Part shown: piece by piece, positions 53,901 through 62,915 of the stretch
Layout of the letters: every line of letters begins with the position of its first letter
Numbering within the stretch: position 1 is the stretch's first letter
Assembly: GCA_964392175.1 (NCBI GenBank)
Contig: CAYMOJ010000006.1
Coordinates: forward strand, 11,249 to 75,248
DNA from: Firm-04 sp964392175
GTDB taxonomy: Bacteria; Bacillota; Clostridia; Oscillospirales; Ruminococcaceae
Length of the DNA stretch: 64,000 bases
Reading direction: 5' to 3'
Made by a program: the position numbers and the translations under genes
Notes under the pieces: model-generated
Databases searched by the model: none
What the model was told of the DNA's origin: nothing
Seen by the model: the letters and a program-made list of their open reading frames with translations, nothing else

Positions 53901-54602
53901 TTATTGCAACAGCCAACAGATATGGTCTTGAAATTTCAGAATCACAACGCTGTGCGCATAGCCTCCTCCGGGGGGCACACGCAAAGTATATCTGCCATTG
54001 TGCAGATAAAACACCAGATAACTGACATACCAAACATCGCAATCATCGTTGTAATGAAAGAAGAGGCGACGTCTTTTTGAGGTATAACGCACATCATACA
54101 TATGATGGATCGGCACTTCGATATACACGGCAGTATCATCCACCTGACTCCATATATCTAACCGATGCGTACATACAAGGAAACGTATCAACACGATCAG
54201 TGTGACCATACCGGCAAGGGCAACGGAGATCCCATTGCAGCCGAAAAACACGAAAAAGGACGCCACGAAGCTGCCACAGCAACATAAAATCATGATCATG
54301 GGCGAATTCTCCAACGGTCGTTCTTTTGCACGAATCCGTTCTTGCAGATCTTGCGTAATCGGTTGCCACAGTGGCGGTTCAGTCGCGTCAACGATCTCCT
54401 TTTCATCGGGAGTCATGTAGTACTGCTCGATCCAAAAACAGACAACCAGAACCACAACGGGCAGCAGTAATATCGCAGACATCATCAGCTGCGCATTGCC
54501 GTGAAACGCAAGAGCGAAACCAACAACCAATGGCAAGACCGTTGCCAAGACAAATGGATACCGTCTGCCTCCGAATGGGCAGGAATACTTCAGCCGTTTC
54601 AT
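53901..54602 (-). CDS. Membrane protein of unknown function between rseP and ispG
   Basis: 233 residues with about four hydrophobic segments (PFVLATVLPLVVGFALAF, SAILLLPVVVLVVCFWI, and SFVASFFVFFG with VALAGMVTLIVLIRFLV) and a cytoplasmic or exposed C-terminal domain rich in His, Tyr and Arg. No family recognised. It interrupts the conserved rseP-ispG order. Confidence 0.7.
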   Translation of the reverse strand: MKRLKYSCPFGGRRYPFVLATVLPLVVGFALAFHGNAQLMMSAILLLPVVVLVVCFWIEQYYMTPDEKEIVDATEPPLWQPITQDLQERIRAKERPLENSPMIMILCCCGSFVASFFVFFGCNGISVALAGMVTLIVLIRFLVCTHRLDIWSQVDDTAVYIEVPIHHMYDVRYTSKRRRLFFHYNDDCDVWYVSYLVFYLHNGRYTLRVPPGGGYAHSVVILKFQDHICWLLQ

Positions 54603-54628
54603 GATATGCCCTCCTGTTTGTCATTCAG

Positions 54629-55678
54629 CTACCGGAACAGTTTTGTTACATCCTGGAAGGTAATGGCGATCATCAATAGCATCAGCAACGCCAGACCGAT
54701 GAAGTGGATTTTCCCCTCAATTTCCGCCTTAATCGGCTTGCGACGGATCGCCTCGATGATGAGGAACACCAACCTGCCACCATCCAGCGCAGGGAACGGA
54801 ATGAGATTGAAAATGCCCACATTGATGGTAATAAACGACATCATATACAGCAACGAATAGCATTTTTCGCGGAAGGTTTCCCCCTGATTGACGATATCTG
54901 CGGTGCTGTCCACGATGCCCACCACACCGGAAAGATCATGAAAGCCGTACTTCCCTGTTACCAAGTCAATCAGTGAGATCCAGATCAAGCGTGCGGTGGT
55001 GATAGTCTCCTTGACGCTCTGGGCAAGGACATTGCCTACGGTTTTCTCTTTGGGATAAACATAAAAATCCAGCAGGCCCTGTGTTTGGGTATCAAGGAAC
55101 TTGACATTCTCCAGCGTAATTTTCTCTCCACCGCGCTCTACCACCACGGTAAAGGTTTCGCAATTATCGTTCTGCAAGGCATAGGAGATATCCGATGCCG
55201 TAAAGATATGCAACCCGTTAATGGAAACAAAGCGGTCATCCGTCTGTAGCCACTGGCTAGAAGTTGCAATGCTCTCCCCTGCTGTATTCCGGTGAAAACC
55301 GGAAACGGTAGTGGAGGTGATCGCCGTATCCAAGCAAGTGGTAGCGATGAGCAGGAAAAAGCCCAGTATGATATTCATCACAGCACCGGCAATCGTCACC
55401 AAAATTCGCTGCCAGACAGGTCTGCTGCGGAATGCTCTGGGATCGTCCTTGGATTCATCCTCGCCATCCATGGCACAATAGCCACCGATTGGCAGCAGTC
55501 GCAGCGCGTATTTGGTTTCACCGATTTGCTTGGAGATGATCGCAGGGCCCATACCGATGGCAAATTCCAGCACGCGGACGCCGCATTTTTTTGCCACAAA
55601 AAAATGTCCCAACTCATGAATCAAAATGATCACGCCAAAACAGAAGATCGCTACGAAAATGGAAAGAAAACTCATCAA
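54629..55678 (-). CDS. rseP: RIP metalloprotease RseP (site-2 protease)
   Basis: Intramembrane zinc protease that cleaves anti-sigma factors and signal-peptide remnants. HELGH near residue 21, second metal-site LIPFPALDGGRL near the C-terminus, and a PDZ domain between (SINGLHIFTASDI). 349 residues, normal length. Confidence 0.95.
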   Translation of the reverse strand: MMSFLSIFVAIFCFGVIILIHELGHFFVAKKCGVRVLEFAIGMGPAIISKQIGETKYALRLLPIGGYCAMDGEDESKDDPRAFRSRPVWQRILVTIAGAVMNIILGFFLLIATTCLDTAITSTTVSGFHRNTAGESIATSSQWLQTDDRFVSINGLHIFTASDISYALQNDNCETFTVVVERGGEKITLENVKFLDTQTQGLLDFYVYPKEKTVGNVLAQSVKETITTARLIWISLIDLVTGKYGFHDLSGVVGIVDSTADIVNQGETFREKCYSLLYMMSFITINVGIFNLIPFPALDGGRLVFLIIEAIRRKPIKAEIEGKIHFIGLALLMLLMIAITFQDVTKLFR

Positions 55679-55702
55679 ATGCTCCTTTCAAGGGGGATAG
55701 AC

Positions 55703-56848
55703 TCACATATGCAAATGCTCTGCCACGAAGGCTCTTGCCATCTTATCCGCTGTAGCGACATCCTCAAAGCAGGTAAGCTTTGTGACAGGCAACGCATCAA
55801 TGGCAGCATTCACTAATCTGCCGATTTGTAAAAAGGGAATTTCTCTGTTTAAGAAAGCTGCAACAGCGGCTTCGTTAGCGCCATTGGCAACACAGGGTGC
55901 CGAGCCACCCATTTCGCTAGCCCGAATGCAAGCTGTCAGGCAATCAAAGGTATCGTAATCGGGTTTTGCAAAGGTCAATGTACCATAATCGGTTAGCGAA
56001 AGAGGCTTTGTGGGACAAGGCTTGCGCTCAGGATACAGCAACGCATACTGAATGGGAATTTTCATATCGGGCACGCCCATTTGCCCAATCATCGAATCGT
56101 CATCATACACGACCGCCGAGTGTAGAATGCTCTGACGGTGCACTACAATCTCGATCTGGTCGGGGGCAAGGTCAAACAGCCATCTTGCTTCGATAAATTC
56201 CAAGCCCTTATTCATCAGCGTAGCAGAATCAATTGTAATTTTGCGCCCCATGCTCCAGTTAGGATGCTGCAAAGCCTGCTCCACGGTGATATTCGCCAAA
56301 TCAGTCTTACTCTTGCCAAAAAATGGACCACCGGATGCTGTCAGAATGATTTTTTTCAGCTGGCTTCTCCGGTTTCCCTGCAAGCACTGAAAAATTGCAG
56401 AATGCTCGCTATCCACGGGGTAAATCGGCACCTGATTGTTTGCGGCGGCTTCCATCACAAGGCTTCCACCTGCCACAAGCGTTTCCTTATTTGCAAGCGC
56501 GATGGGCTTTTTTGCGGTAATCGCCGCCAGCGTAGGACGCAATCCCACCATGCCCACCACGGCATTGAGCAGGATTTCTGTGCTATCATCTGCAGCAATC
56601 TCGCACAGACCATCAATGCCTGCCAAAAGGCGGCAGCCCAAGCCGGCAGCCGCCTCCTTTAACTGCGGATAACGAGACGCATCGCCGATACAAAGCAACT
56701 GTGGGTGCAGCGTCTTTGCCTGCTCCACCAGTTTCTCCACATTGGTTTTGGCAGCGAGTGCCGTCACCCGCAAACCATGCATTTGTGCAACCTCGATGGC
56801 CTGCGTACCGATGCTGCCCGTTGCCCCAAGAATCGCAACGCTATTCAT
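55703..56848 (-). CDS. dxr: 1-deoxy-D-xylulose-5-phosphate reductoisomerase
   Basis: First committed MEP step. NADPH-binding GATGSIGTQAIEV, NKETLVAGG and TIDSATLMNKGLEFIEA. 381 residues, normal length. Immediately upstream of rseP (24 bp). Confidence 0.97.
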   Translation of the reverse strand: MNSVAILGATGSIGTQAIEVAQMHGLRVTALAAKTNVEKLVEQAKTLHPQLLCIGDASRYPQLKEAAAGLGCRLLAGIDGLCEIAADDSTEILLNAVVGMVGLRPTLAAITAKKPIALANKETLVAGGSLVMEAAANNQVPIYPVDSEHSAIFQCLQGNRRSQLKKIILTASGGPFFGKSKTDLANITVEQALQHPNWSMGRKITIDSATLMNKGLEFIEARWLFDLAPDQIEIVVHRQSILHSAVVYDDDSMIGQMGVPDMKIPIQYALLYPERKPCPTKPLSLTDYGTLTFAKPDYDTFDCLTACIRASEMGGSAPCVANGANEAAVAAFLNREIPFLQIGRLVNAAIDALPVTKLTCFEDVATADKMARAFVAEHLHM

Positions 56849-56866
56849 ATTGTTCCCTCTTTTCGC

Positions 56867-57700
56867 TCAACTGCGGAAAAATCCCACAGCAGTAATATAT
56901 GCACTGAAGAACGGCAACACCAGCAGCACGCTGTCAAAGCGATCCAATATGCCGCCATGACCGGGCATGATGGTACCATAATCTTTGATCTCCAGCTGGC
57001 GTTTCAGCACGGATGCAGTCAAGTCTCCTACCGTACCCAGAATCGCGCAAGCCATAGCAAGCATAGCCGTTGCGAAGATGCTGTATGTAACGGGTGTGCC
57101 CTGCTGCTTCATAATCGCGGCATACACGATGTTGAACAGCAAAAACACCACTACATTACAGACAATTCCGCCAACAAAGCCCTCAACGGTCTTTTTGGGG
57201 CTGATTTCAGGGCAAAGCTTATGTCTGCCAAAGAAGCTTCCTGCAAAATATGCGCCCGAATCCGCAATCCACGCACCCATCAGTGCAAGGACTACATAGA
57301 TCACACCGTGCTTTTCATGGCTGAAATTCAGTACAACCGCAGAAGACATCGCACCGGGAATCAGGAGCATTCCCAGCACCAGACCGAAAAAGCTGCGTGC
57401 AGTCATCTTGGTTTTGTGACGAATATAATCAAACATGATCACCGTCAGGCAGGAAACAGTCAGCAGCATACGAAATTTTGCAAGGCTGCCTACAGCCATT
57501 GATGGTACTGCCAGCGCATAAAGCAGCCCTGCGCAAAAGCTGACCGGATAACGTTGCAGTCGCAATGCGCGGTACAGCTCAAACAGACCGATAGCAGACA
57601 CGATACCCACAGCAATGGGAAACACCACGGTATTATGCAAGAACAGAATGATCAGAGCAAGTACAATGCCGATACCGGCAGAAATTAATCGAGTAGCCAT
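56867..57700 (-). CDS. cdsA: Phosphatidate cytidylyltransferase
   Basis: Makes CDP-diacylglycerol, the branch point of phospholipid synthesis. About eight hydrophobic segments; the signature ends in SVLKRQLEIKDYG and PGHGGILDRFDS. 277 residues. ATG 57700 has no close Shine-Dalgarno; AAAGGAG lies 27 bases upstream, so the real start is uncertain by a few codons. Confidence 0.92.
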   Translation of the reverse strand: MATRLISAGIGIVLALIILFLHNTVVFPIAVGIVSAIGLFELYRALRLQRYPVSFCAGLLYALAVPSMAVGSLAKFRMLLTVSCLTVIMFDYIRHKTKMTARSFFGLVLGMLLIPGAMSSAVVLNFSHEKHGVIYVVLALMGAWIADSGAYFAGSFFGRHKLCPEISPKKTVEGFVGGIVCNVVVFLLFNIVYAAIMKQQGTPVTYSIFATAMLAMACAILGTVGDLTASVLKRQLEIKDYGTIMPGHGGILDRFDSVLLVLPFFSAYITAVGFFRS

Positions 57701-57828
57701 GATATAAGCGGCATTCCAATCGCCGCACTCCTTTCAGTGTTAGCGGCAGCACCACACAAAGCATACCTGAAAGCTGACAGCGCATTGCGCCATCGGTTCC
57801 GTGCGATGTTACCGGAATGAACGGGATT

Positions 57829-58557
57829 TTATACACCACCAAAGCGGCGGTTGCGATGGGCATAAGCGATGAGCGCGGCATCCAGATCTTTCGGGGAGAA
57901 ATCAGGCCAAAGTGTATCGCAAAAATACAGCTCTGCATATGCCGACTGCCACAACAGAAAGTTCGAGATACGATACTCCCCACTGGGGCGGATCATCAAA
58001 TCCACATCGGGCAAATCCTTGGTATACAATGCCTGCGAGATCGTGTTCTCGGTAATATCCTCAGGCACAAGGGCACCTGTACGCACCTGTTCGGCAATCT
58101 GCTGCACGGCACCGGTCATCTCATGACGCGCACCGTAATTCACCGCCAAATTCAGAGTCATTTCGGTGAAATGCCTGGTATCCTCTTCCAACGCATCGAA
58201 GCCCTGTCGCAAATCAGGGGAAAATGCAGATCGATCACCCAACACATGAAACCGTGTATTCTCGGTTAAATATCGTCTCGCCTCTACAAGATACTCACGC
58301 ATCAGATTCATAATAGCAGAAACTTCCTCATCAGGGCGCTTCCAATTTTCGGTAGAAAAAGCATAAAATGTAATGTTTTGTATGCCGATATCCTTGCAAT
58401 ATCGCACGATTTTTTTGAATGTTTTCGCGCCCTCCGTGTGCCCGGCTGTACGGGGCAGACCGCGCTTTTTCGCCCATCTGCCGTTGCCGTCCATAATAAA
58501 AGCGATATGCTTCGGTAGCATCTCGGCAGGAATAGGCGGTTGCTTTGCCTTTGCCAT
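57829..58557 (-). CDS. uppS: Isoprenyl (undecaprenyl) diphosphate synthase
   Basis: Builds the C55 lipid carrier for cell-wall synthesis by cis-condensation of isopentenyl diphosphate. HIAFIMDGNGRWAKKRGLPR with the catalytic Asp, YAFSTENWKRP and IRPSGEYRISNFLLWQ. 242 residues. Confidence 0.96.
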   Translation of the reverse strand: MAKAKQPPIPAEMLPKHIAFIMDGNGRWAKKRGLPRTAGHTEGAKTFKKIVRYCKDIGIQNITFYAFSTENWKRPDEEVSAIMNLMREYLVEARRYLTENTRFHVLGDRSAFSPDLRQGFDALEEDTRHFTEMTLNLAVNYGARHEMTGAVQQIAEQVRTGALVPEDITENTISQALYTKDLPDVDLMIRPSGEYRISNFLLWQSAYAELYFCDTLWPDFSPKDLDAALIAYAHRNRRFGGV

Positions 58558-58586
58558 TTGTCATACTCCTTTCAGAGAATAAACAA

Positions 58587-58628
58587 ACAAAAGGTAGGGG
58601 CGAACATAACGCAGCCCCAACCTTTTGT
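58587..58628 (-). terminator. Terminator after frr
   Basis: Minus strand ACAAAAGGTTGGGGC / GCCCCTACCTTTTGT (15 bp, one mismatch) then TTGTTTATTC. It may partly separate frr from uppS. Confidence 0.75.
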
Positions 58629-58641
58629 GTTATAGAGTGCC

Positions 58642-59208
58642 CTACAGGCTCATAATTTCCTTTTCCTTGGTAGCCACTGCCTTATCGATTTCTTCAGTAA
58701 AACGATCAGTCAGTATCTGTGCTTTTTTCTCGGCGTTCTTCTGGTCATCCTCGGTGATTTCGCCATTCTTCTTCATGGTCTTAAACTTTTCCAACACATC
58801 TCTGCGCTCGTTACGCACACCGACCTTCGCCTCATCGCCATATTTCTTGATGGTCTTGCACAGTTCCTTACGACGGTCCTCAGTCAACTGTGGAAAAACC
58901 AGACGAATGGATTTGCCATCATCGGTGGGCGTGATGCCCAGATCCGATGCCAAAATCGCCTTGGTGATCTCACGAATCATGGAAGACTCCCAAGGAGTAA
59001 TGGTGAGCATACGTGCTTCGGGCACGGCAACCGTTGCCACTTGCGGGATGGGCGTGGGCGAGCCATAATAATCCACGGCAATTTTATCCAACACGGCAGG
59101 ATTTGCACGCCCTGCACGGATTGTGGAAAACTCAGTGGTCAAGCGATCGATAACCTTACGCATACGCTGTTCGCTCTGGTCGAGCTTTTCTTTGATCAAT
59201 TCACTCAT
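58642..59208 (-). CDS. frr: Ribosome recycling factor
   Basis: Splits the post-termination ribosome with EF-G. LTTEFSTIRAGRANPAVLD and VAVPEARMLTITPWE are signature segments. 188 residues, normal length. Follows pyrH. Confidence 0.97.
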   Translation of the reverse strand: MSELIKEKLDQSEQRMRKVIDRLTTEFSTIRAGRANPAVLDKIAVDYYGSPTPIPQVATVAVPEARMLTITPWESSMIREITKAILASDLGITPTDDGKSIRLVFPQLTEDRRKELCKTIKKYGDEAKVGVRNERRDVLEKFKTMKKNGEITEDDQKNAEKKAQILTDRFTEEIDKAVATKEKEIMSL

Positions 59209-59254
59209 TGTGTTTACTCCTGTTCAATATTATTATATGGATATTGTACGAAAA

Positions 59255-59974
59255 TCATGCTTCTACATCATCGCAGACAAGCGTACCAACGGTTTTACCC
59301 ATAGCAGCATCCAAGATATTATCGGGTCTGGCAAGATCAAAAACAATCATGGGCATCTTATTGTCGCGGCAGAGGGTTGCAGCGGTGCTATCCATCACTG
59401 CCAGCTGACCGCTCAGTACACGACTAAACGAAAGGACATCATACTTGACGGCATCAGCATAACGGTGGGGGTCCTTATCATATACGCCATCAACCATAGT
59501 CGCTTTCAGCAGAATATTCGCTTCAATCTCCGCAGCGCGCAATGCAGCAGCAGTATCCGTAGAGAAGAACGGGTTACCGGTACCGCAACCAAATATCACA
59601 ATACGACCTTTTTCAAAATGCCGCATGGCACGGTTACGAATATACGGCTCTGCGATCTGCGTCATACTGATGGCAGTTTGAACACGCACCTGACAGCCCA
59701 AAGATTCCAGAACATCGGCAAGAGCAAGGGCATTCATAGCCGTTGCCAGCATACCCATATGGTCAGCGCGGGTACGATCCATCGCACCGGAAGATCGACC
59801 TCTCCAGAAATTGCCGCCTCCAACTACAATACCGACCTCAACGCCTGCATCCGCACATTTTTTGATGCTCTGGCAGATGGGGGTAATGGTATCATAATCC
59901 AGACCGGTTTTCTTATCACCCGCAAGAGCCTCGCCACTGAGTTTGAGCAGGATGCGCTTATATTTCGGTTCCAT
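59255..59974 (-). CDS. pyrH: UMP kinase
   Basis: Phosphorylates UMP; hexameric amino-acid-kinase fold. KLSGEAL, VGGGNFWRG and GTGNPFFSTD motifs. 239 residues. I chose ATG 59974 (GGAGG upstream) over 59995. Preceded by its own promoter at 60008-60036. Confidence 0.96.
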   Translation of the reverse strand: MEPKYKRILLKLSGEALAGDKKTGLDYDTITPICQSIKKCADAGVEVGIVVGGGNFWRGRSSGAMDRTRADHMGMLATAMNALALADVLESLGCQVRVQTAISMTQIAEPYIRNRAMRHFEKGRIVIFGCGTGNPFFSTDTAAALRAAEIEANILLKATMVDGVYDKDPHRYADAVKYDVLSFSRVLSGQLAVMDSTAATLCRDNKMPMIVFDLARPDNILDAAMGKTVGTLVCDDVEA

Positions 59975-60007
59975 GGGGAAAACACCTCCAAACACTTATA
60001 TAGATAT

Positions 60008-60036
60008 ATTATACACGATTTTTTCGTTTCTGTAAA
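60008..60036 (-). promoter_or_regulatory. Promoter for pyrH
   Basis: Minus strand TTTACA (60036-60031), 17-bp spacer, TATAAT (60013-60008). Confidence 0.8.
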
Positions 60037-60142
60037 GGGGAAAAAGGCAGAAAAACCATTTTTTGGCGATTTTTTCACAGATTGTCGCCGACCAGATACT
60101 GAAAGCCGCGACGGACGCAGAAATTCCGCGGCCGCACGTATA

Positions 60143-60173
60143 CAAAAAAGCAGCATCACCACCGTGATGCTGC
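60143..60173 (-). terminator. Terminator after tsf
   Basis: Perfect 10-bp stem GCAGCATCAC / GTGATGCTGC with a 4-nt loop and T6 on the minus strand. Confidence 0.88.
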
Positions 60174-60203
60174 TCTTCAATTAGAAATTGTGCGAGTCAA
60201 AAC

Positions 60204-61127
60204 TCACTTTACCATATTGGCGATCTCCTCAGCGAAGTTGTCAACACGCTTCTCAATACCCTCACCGCAGATGAAACGGACAAAGCTGTTGATCGTGATT
60301 GCCTTACCTGCTGCCTTGCCACAGTTTGCAACATACTGCTCAACGGTCTCGCCCTCGCCCTTCACAAATTCCTGGCAGAGCAAGCAGTTGTCCTTATAAT
60401 AAACGCCAAGCTTACCTTCAGCGATCTTTGCCAGAACTGCCTCGGGCTTGTTCGCCATCTTAGGATCAGCAGCCATCTGTGTCATAACGATTGCCTTCTC
60501 GCTCTCGATGATATCAGCGGGAACCTCGTCCTTGGTCAGGTAAGTAGCCTTCATCGCGTCAGCCTGCAAAGCTACATCGTTCAGGCAAGCGAGCACTTCG
60601 GAAGAGGCACCTGCCTCGCAGGAAGCAGCAACCAACACGCCTTCCTTCTTATTGAAGTGAACATACTCTTTCACAAGGCCCTCGACGCGAGCAAAACGAC
60701 GAACCTTCAGATTTTCACGGAACTTCAGGAAGATCTCATCCAGTGCTTCCTTAACGGTCATTGCGCCGCCATCAAACTTCGTAGCCATCAACGCATCCAT
60801 ATCTGCGGGATTCTCAGACAGGACAGTCTTTGCAACGCCCTCAACGAAAGCGATAAACTCCTCGTTCTGTGCAACAAAGTCGGTTTCGGAGTTCACCTCA
60901 ACAATAGCGCCCGCAGTGTGATCGTCGTTTACAATTGCAATCACTGCACCCTCGGCAGCTACGCGGTCAGCCTTTTTCGCTTGATTTGCCAGACCTTTTT
61001 CACGGAGCAGTACGATCGCCTTCTCGACATCGCCATCCGCCTCGGTCAAAGCTTTTTTGCAATCCATCAGGCCCACGCCGGTGGACTTGCGCAGATCATT
61101 GACATCTTTTGCTGTAAAATTAGCCAT
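60204..61127 (-). CDS. tsf: Elongation factor Ts
   Basis: Nucleotide exchange factor for EF-Tu. MANFTAKDVNDLRKSTGVGLMD start, then DFVAQNEEFIAFVE. 307 residues, normal length. I chose ATG 61127 rather than 61157. Follows rpsB. Confidence 0.97.
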   Translation of the reverse strand: MANFTAKDVNDLRKSTGVGLMDCKKALTEADGDVEKAIVLLREKGLANQAKKADRVAAEGAVIAIVNDDHTAGAIVEVNSETDFVAQNEEFIAFVEGVAKTVLSENPADMDALMATKFDGGAMTVKEALDEIFLKFRENLKVRRFARVEGLVKEYVHFNKKEGVLVAASCEAGASSEVLACLNDVALQADAMKATYLTKDEVPADIIESEKAIVMTQMAADPKMANKPEAVLAKIAEGKLGVYYKDNCLLCQEFVKGEGETVEQYVANCGKAAGKAITINSFVRFICGEGIEKRVDNFAEEIANMVK

Positions 61128-61228
61128 AACATACTCCCTCTCGCCGCATAATGCCAAAGCATCGCAGCGTTATACTCATAATATGTTGCGCCCCGTGCCC
61201 ACACAAAAGGCGCATGATTCGCTTATGA

Positions 61229-61972
61229 TTACTCAGCGGCAGCCTCTGCAGTCTCAGCAGTTTCCGCAGTCTCAGCTGCTGCAGCATCAGCACCCTGGCG
61301 TCCCTCAATTACCGCATTTGCGATGGTACCGGCGATCAGCTTTACGGCACGAATTGCATCATCGTTGCCAGGAATCACATAGTCCACATCGTCAGGATCG
61401 CAGTTGGTATCCACGATTGCAACAATCGGGATGCACAGCTTCTTTGCTTCAGAAACAGCGATCTTCTCCTTGCGGGGATCCACGATAAACAATGCGCCGG
61501 GCAGTTTACCCATATCCTTGATACCGCCAAGGAACTTCTCCAGCTTCTCAATCTCCAGAGTCAGCTTGGAAACTTCCTTCTTAGGCAGCAGATTGAAAGT
61601 ACCATCAGTCTCCATTGCGTGGAGCTGCTCCAAACGCTTAATTCTCTGCTGAATGGTCTTGTAGTTCGTCATCATTCCGCCCAGCCAACGTGCATTGACA
61701 TAATAAGAGCCGGAACGAACCGCCTCCTCGCGGATGGAATCAGCAGCCTGCTTCTTGGTGCCGACAAACAGCACGGACTTGCCCTCTGCGGAGATATCGC
61801 GAATGAAAGCATAAGCCTCTTCCAGTTTCTTCACAGTCTTCTGCAGGTCGATGATGTAGATGCCATTGCGCTCCGTAAAGATGTAGGGAGCCATTTTGGG
61901 GTTCCAACGGCGAGTCTGGTGACCAAAGTGGACACCTGCCTCCAGCAGTTGCTTCATAGATACTACGCCCAT
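61229..61972 (-). CDS. rpsB: 30S ribosomal protein S2
   Basis: MGVVSMKQLLEAGVHFGHQ start with AGGAGG upstream of ATG 61972; the open frame extends further to 62131 but without family similarity. RRWNPKMAPYIFTERNG and VDTNCDPDDVDYVIPGND are conserved. 247 residues; the Ala/Glu-rich tail is normal. Confidence 0.97.
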   Translation of the reverse strand: MGVVSMKQLLEAGVHFGHQTRRWNPKMAPYIFTERNGIYIIDLQKTVKKLEEAYAFIRDISAEGKSVLFVGTKKQAADSIREEAVRSGSYYVNARWLGGMMTNYKTIQQRIKRLEQLHAMETDGTFNLLPKKEVSKLTLEIEKLEKFLGGIKDMGKLPGALFIVDPRKEKIAVSEAKKLCIPIVAIVDTNCDPDDVDYVIPGNDDAIRAVKLIAGTIANAVIEGRQGADAAAAETAETAETAEAAAE

Positions 61973-62102
61973 GGTAAAAATCCTCCTGAAAATATAGATT
62001 TGGTTTGTGACCTCCGGAACACACAAGGAGAAACCGCAACCGTTACATCTTTCCATGCTACGGAGCCATGCGGCTATGTGTTTCCGTGCGAAGTGCGGTA
62101 CT

Positions 62103-62131
62103 ATTATACCATATTTCGCCCATGATTGCAA
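62103..62131 (-). promoter_or_regulatory. Promoter for rpsB-tsf
   Basis: Minus strand TTGCAA (62131-62126), 17-bp spacer, TATAAT (62108-62103). Leaves a leader of about 125 nt before ATG 61972, which could carry an S2 autoregulatory site. Confidence 0.8.
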
Positions 62132-62247
62132 GCTGTTTTCATGATTTTTTGCGGTTTCTTTGTAGAATTTTCAGTGCGATTCGGATTTGTTTTTGTGTAC
62201 ACTGTCCTATATCTACAAAGATATCGCGCAATTTTTGCCGCAGAGTA

Positions 62248-62276
62248 TTGACAAATCCGGCAAAAAATGGTAAACT
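62248..62276 (+). promoter_or_regulatory. Promoter for microprotein 62315
   Basis: TTGACA (62248-62253), 17-bp spacer, TAAACT (62271-62276). Confidence 0.78.
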
Positions 62277-62314
62277 GCCCTTGTGAAAAAGTCTGATAAA
62301 GAAAGGAGTTTCAC

Positions 62315-62464
62315 ATGAACACACAGTTTTTGCTCACATTACCGGCAGCACTGCCGCTGGGAGATGACACACCCATCGGAATGTTGATCGGCATCGGCTC
62401 AATTGCGCTCGTACTCATTATCGCAGCCGTTGTCATGGGCATTCTCTCCAAAAAAAAGAAATAA
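62315..62464 (+). CDS. 49-residue membrane microprotein with sorting-signal-like tail
   Basis: Reads MNTQFLLTLPAALPLG, then GDDTPIG, a 19-residue hydrophobic helix and KKKK. AAAGGAG lies six bases upstream and a good promoter before that, so it is probably translated. The GDDTPIG-helix-KKKK end resembles a cell-wall sorting signal, but the LPxTG-type threonine is missing (LPLGD), so anchoring by a sortase is uncertain. Function unknown. Confidence 0.65.
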   Translation: MNTQFLLTLPAALPLGDDTPIGMLIGIGSIALVLIIAAVVMGILSKKKK

Positions 62465-62506
62465 ATCTCCGCCCTCATACATACATAATTGTATGGGGGT
62501 GATGCT

Positions 62507-62839
62507 GTGCGTTGCAGAATCTCGCAGCTTCTGCAGTTAGAAATGATCGATGTACTGTCTGGACAGCGGCTGGGCTTTGCCGATGATGTCGCCATTGATT
62601 CGCAAACAGGGCAGTTACTTTCGCTAATCCGCTGCGGAGAACTGCGCTGCTTTGGTTTACTTGGGCGTCGTAAAGATACTGAAATCCCCTTTGACTGCGT
62701 GCGACTTATCGGGACGCACACCATTTTGGTGGAACAAAAACCGGCAGTGCCGAAAACAATTCCGCTCACCGACCCTGACGATCCTCTTGCTGCCTATTAT
62801 GCCGATATTCATAGGCAATATCCGCAAAGTCGTCTATAA
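62507..62839 (+). CDS. YlmC/YmxH-family PRC-barrel protein
   Basis: 110 residues. GTG 62507 is preceded by GGGGGTGAT; the ORF has RISQLLQLEMIDVLSGQRLGF and DVAIDSQTGQLLSLI, the two beta-strand patterns of YmxH proteins. In Bacillus the relatives are expressed in sporulation. The C-terminus is extended (PKTIPLTDPDDPLAAYY). Role unknown. Confidence 0.72.
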   Translation: MRCRISQLLQLEMIDVLSGQRLGFADDVAIDSQTGQLLSLIRCGELRCFGLLGRRKDTEIPFDCVRLIGTHTILVEQKPAVPKTIPLTDPDDPLAAYYADIHRQYPQSRL

Positions 62840-62875
62840 CACAAGGCAGCTTTCGCTTGCAGAATTTTTTATCAT

Positions 62876-62915
62876 CCCCAAAAAGAAAAGAGCCGACTGC
62901 TCATGCAATCGGCTC
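62876..62915 (-). terminator. Terminator after kptA
   Basis: Minus strand GAGCCGA / TCGGCTC with TTTTCTTTTT after. It overlaps the kptA stop. Confidence 0.75.

Noticed and set aside
59123..60184. Plus-strand 353-codon frame
   Set aside because: Antisense to pyrH and its promoter, no ribosome site, no domain.
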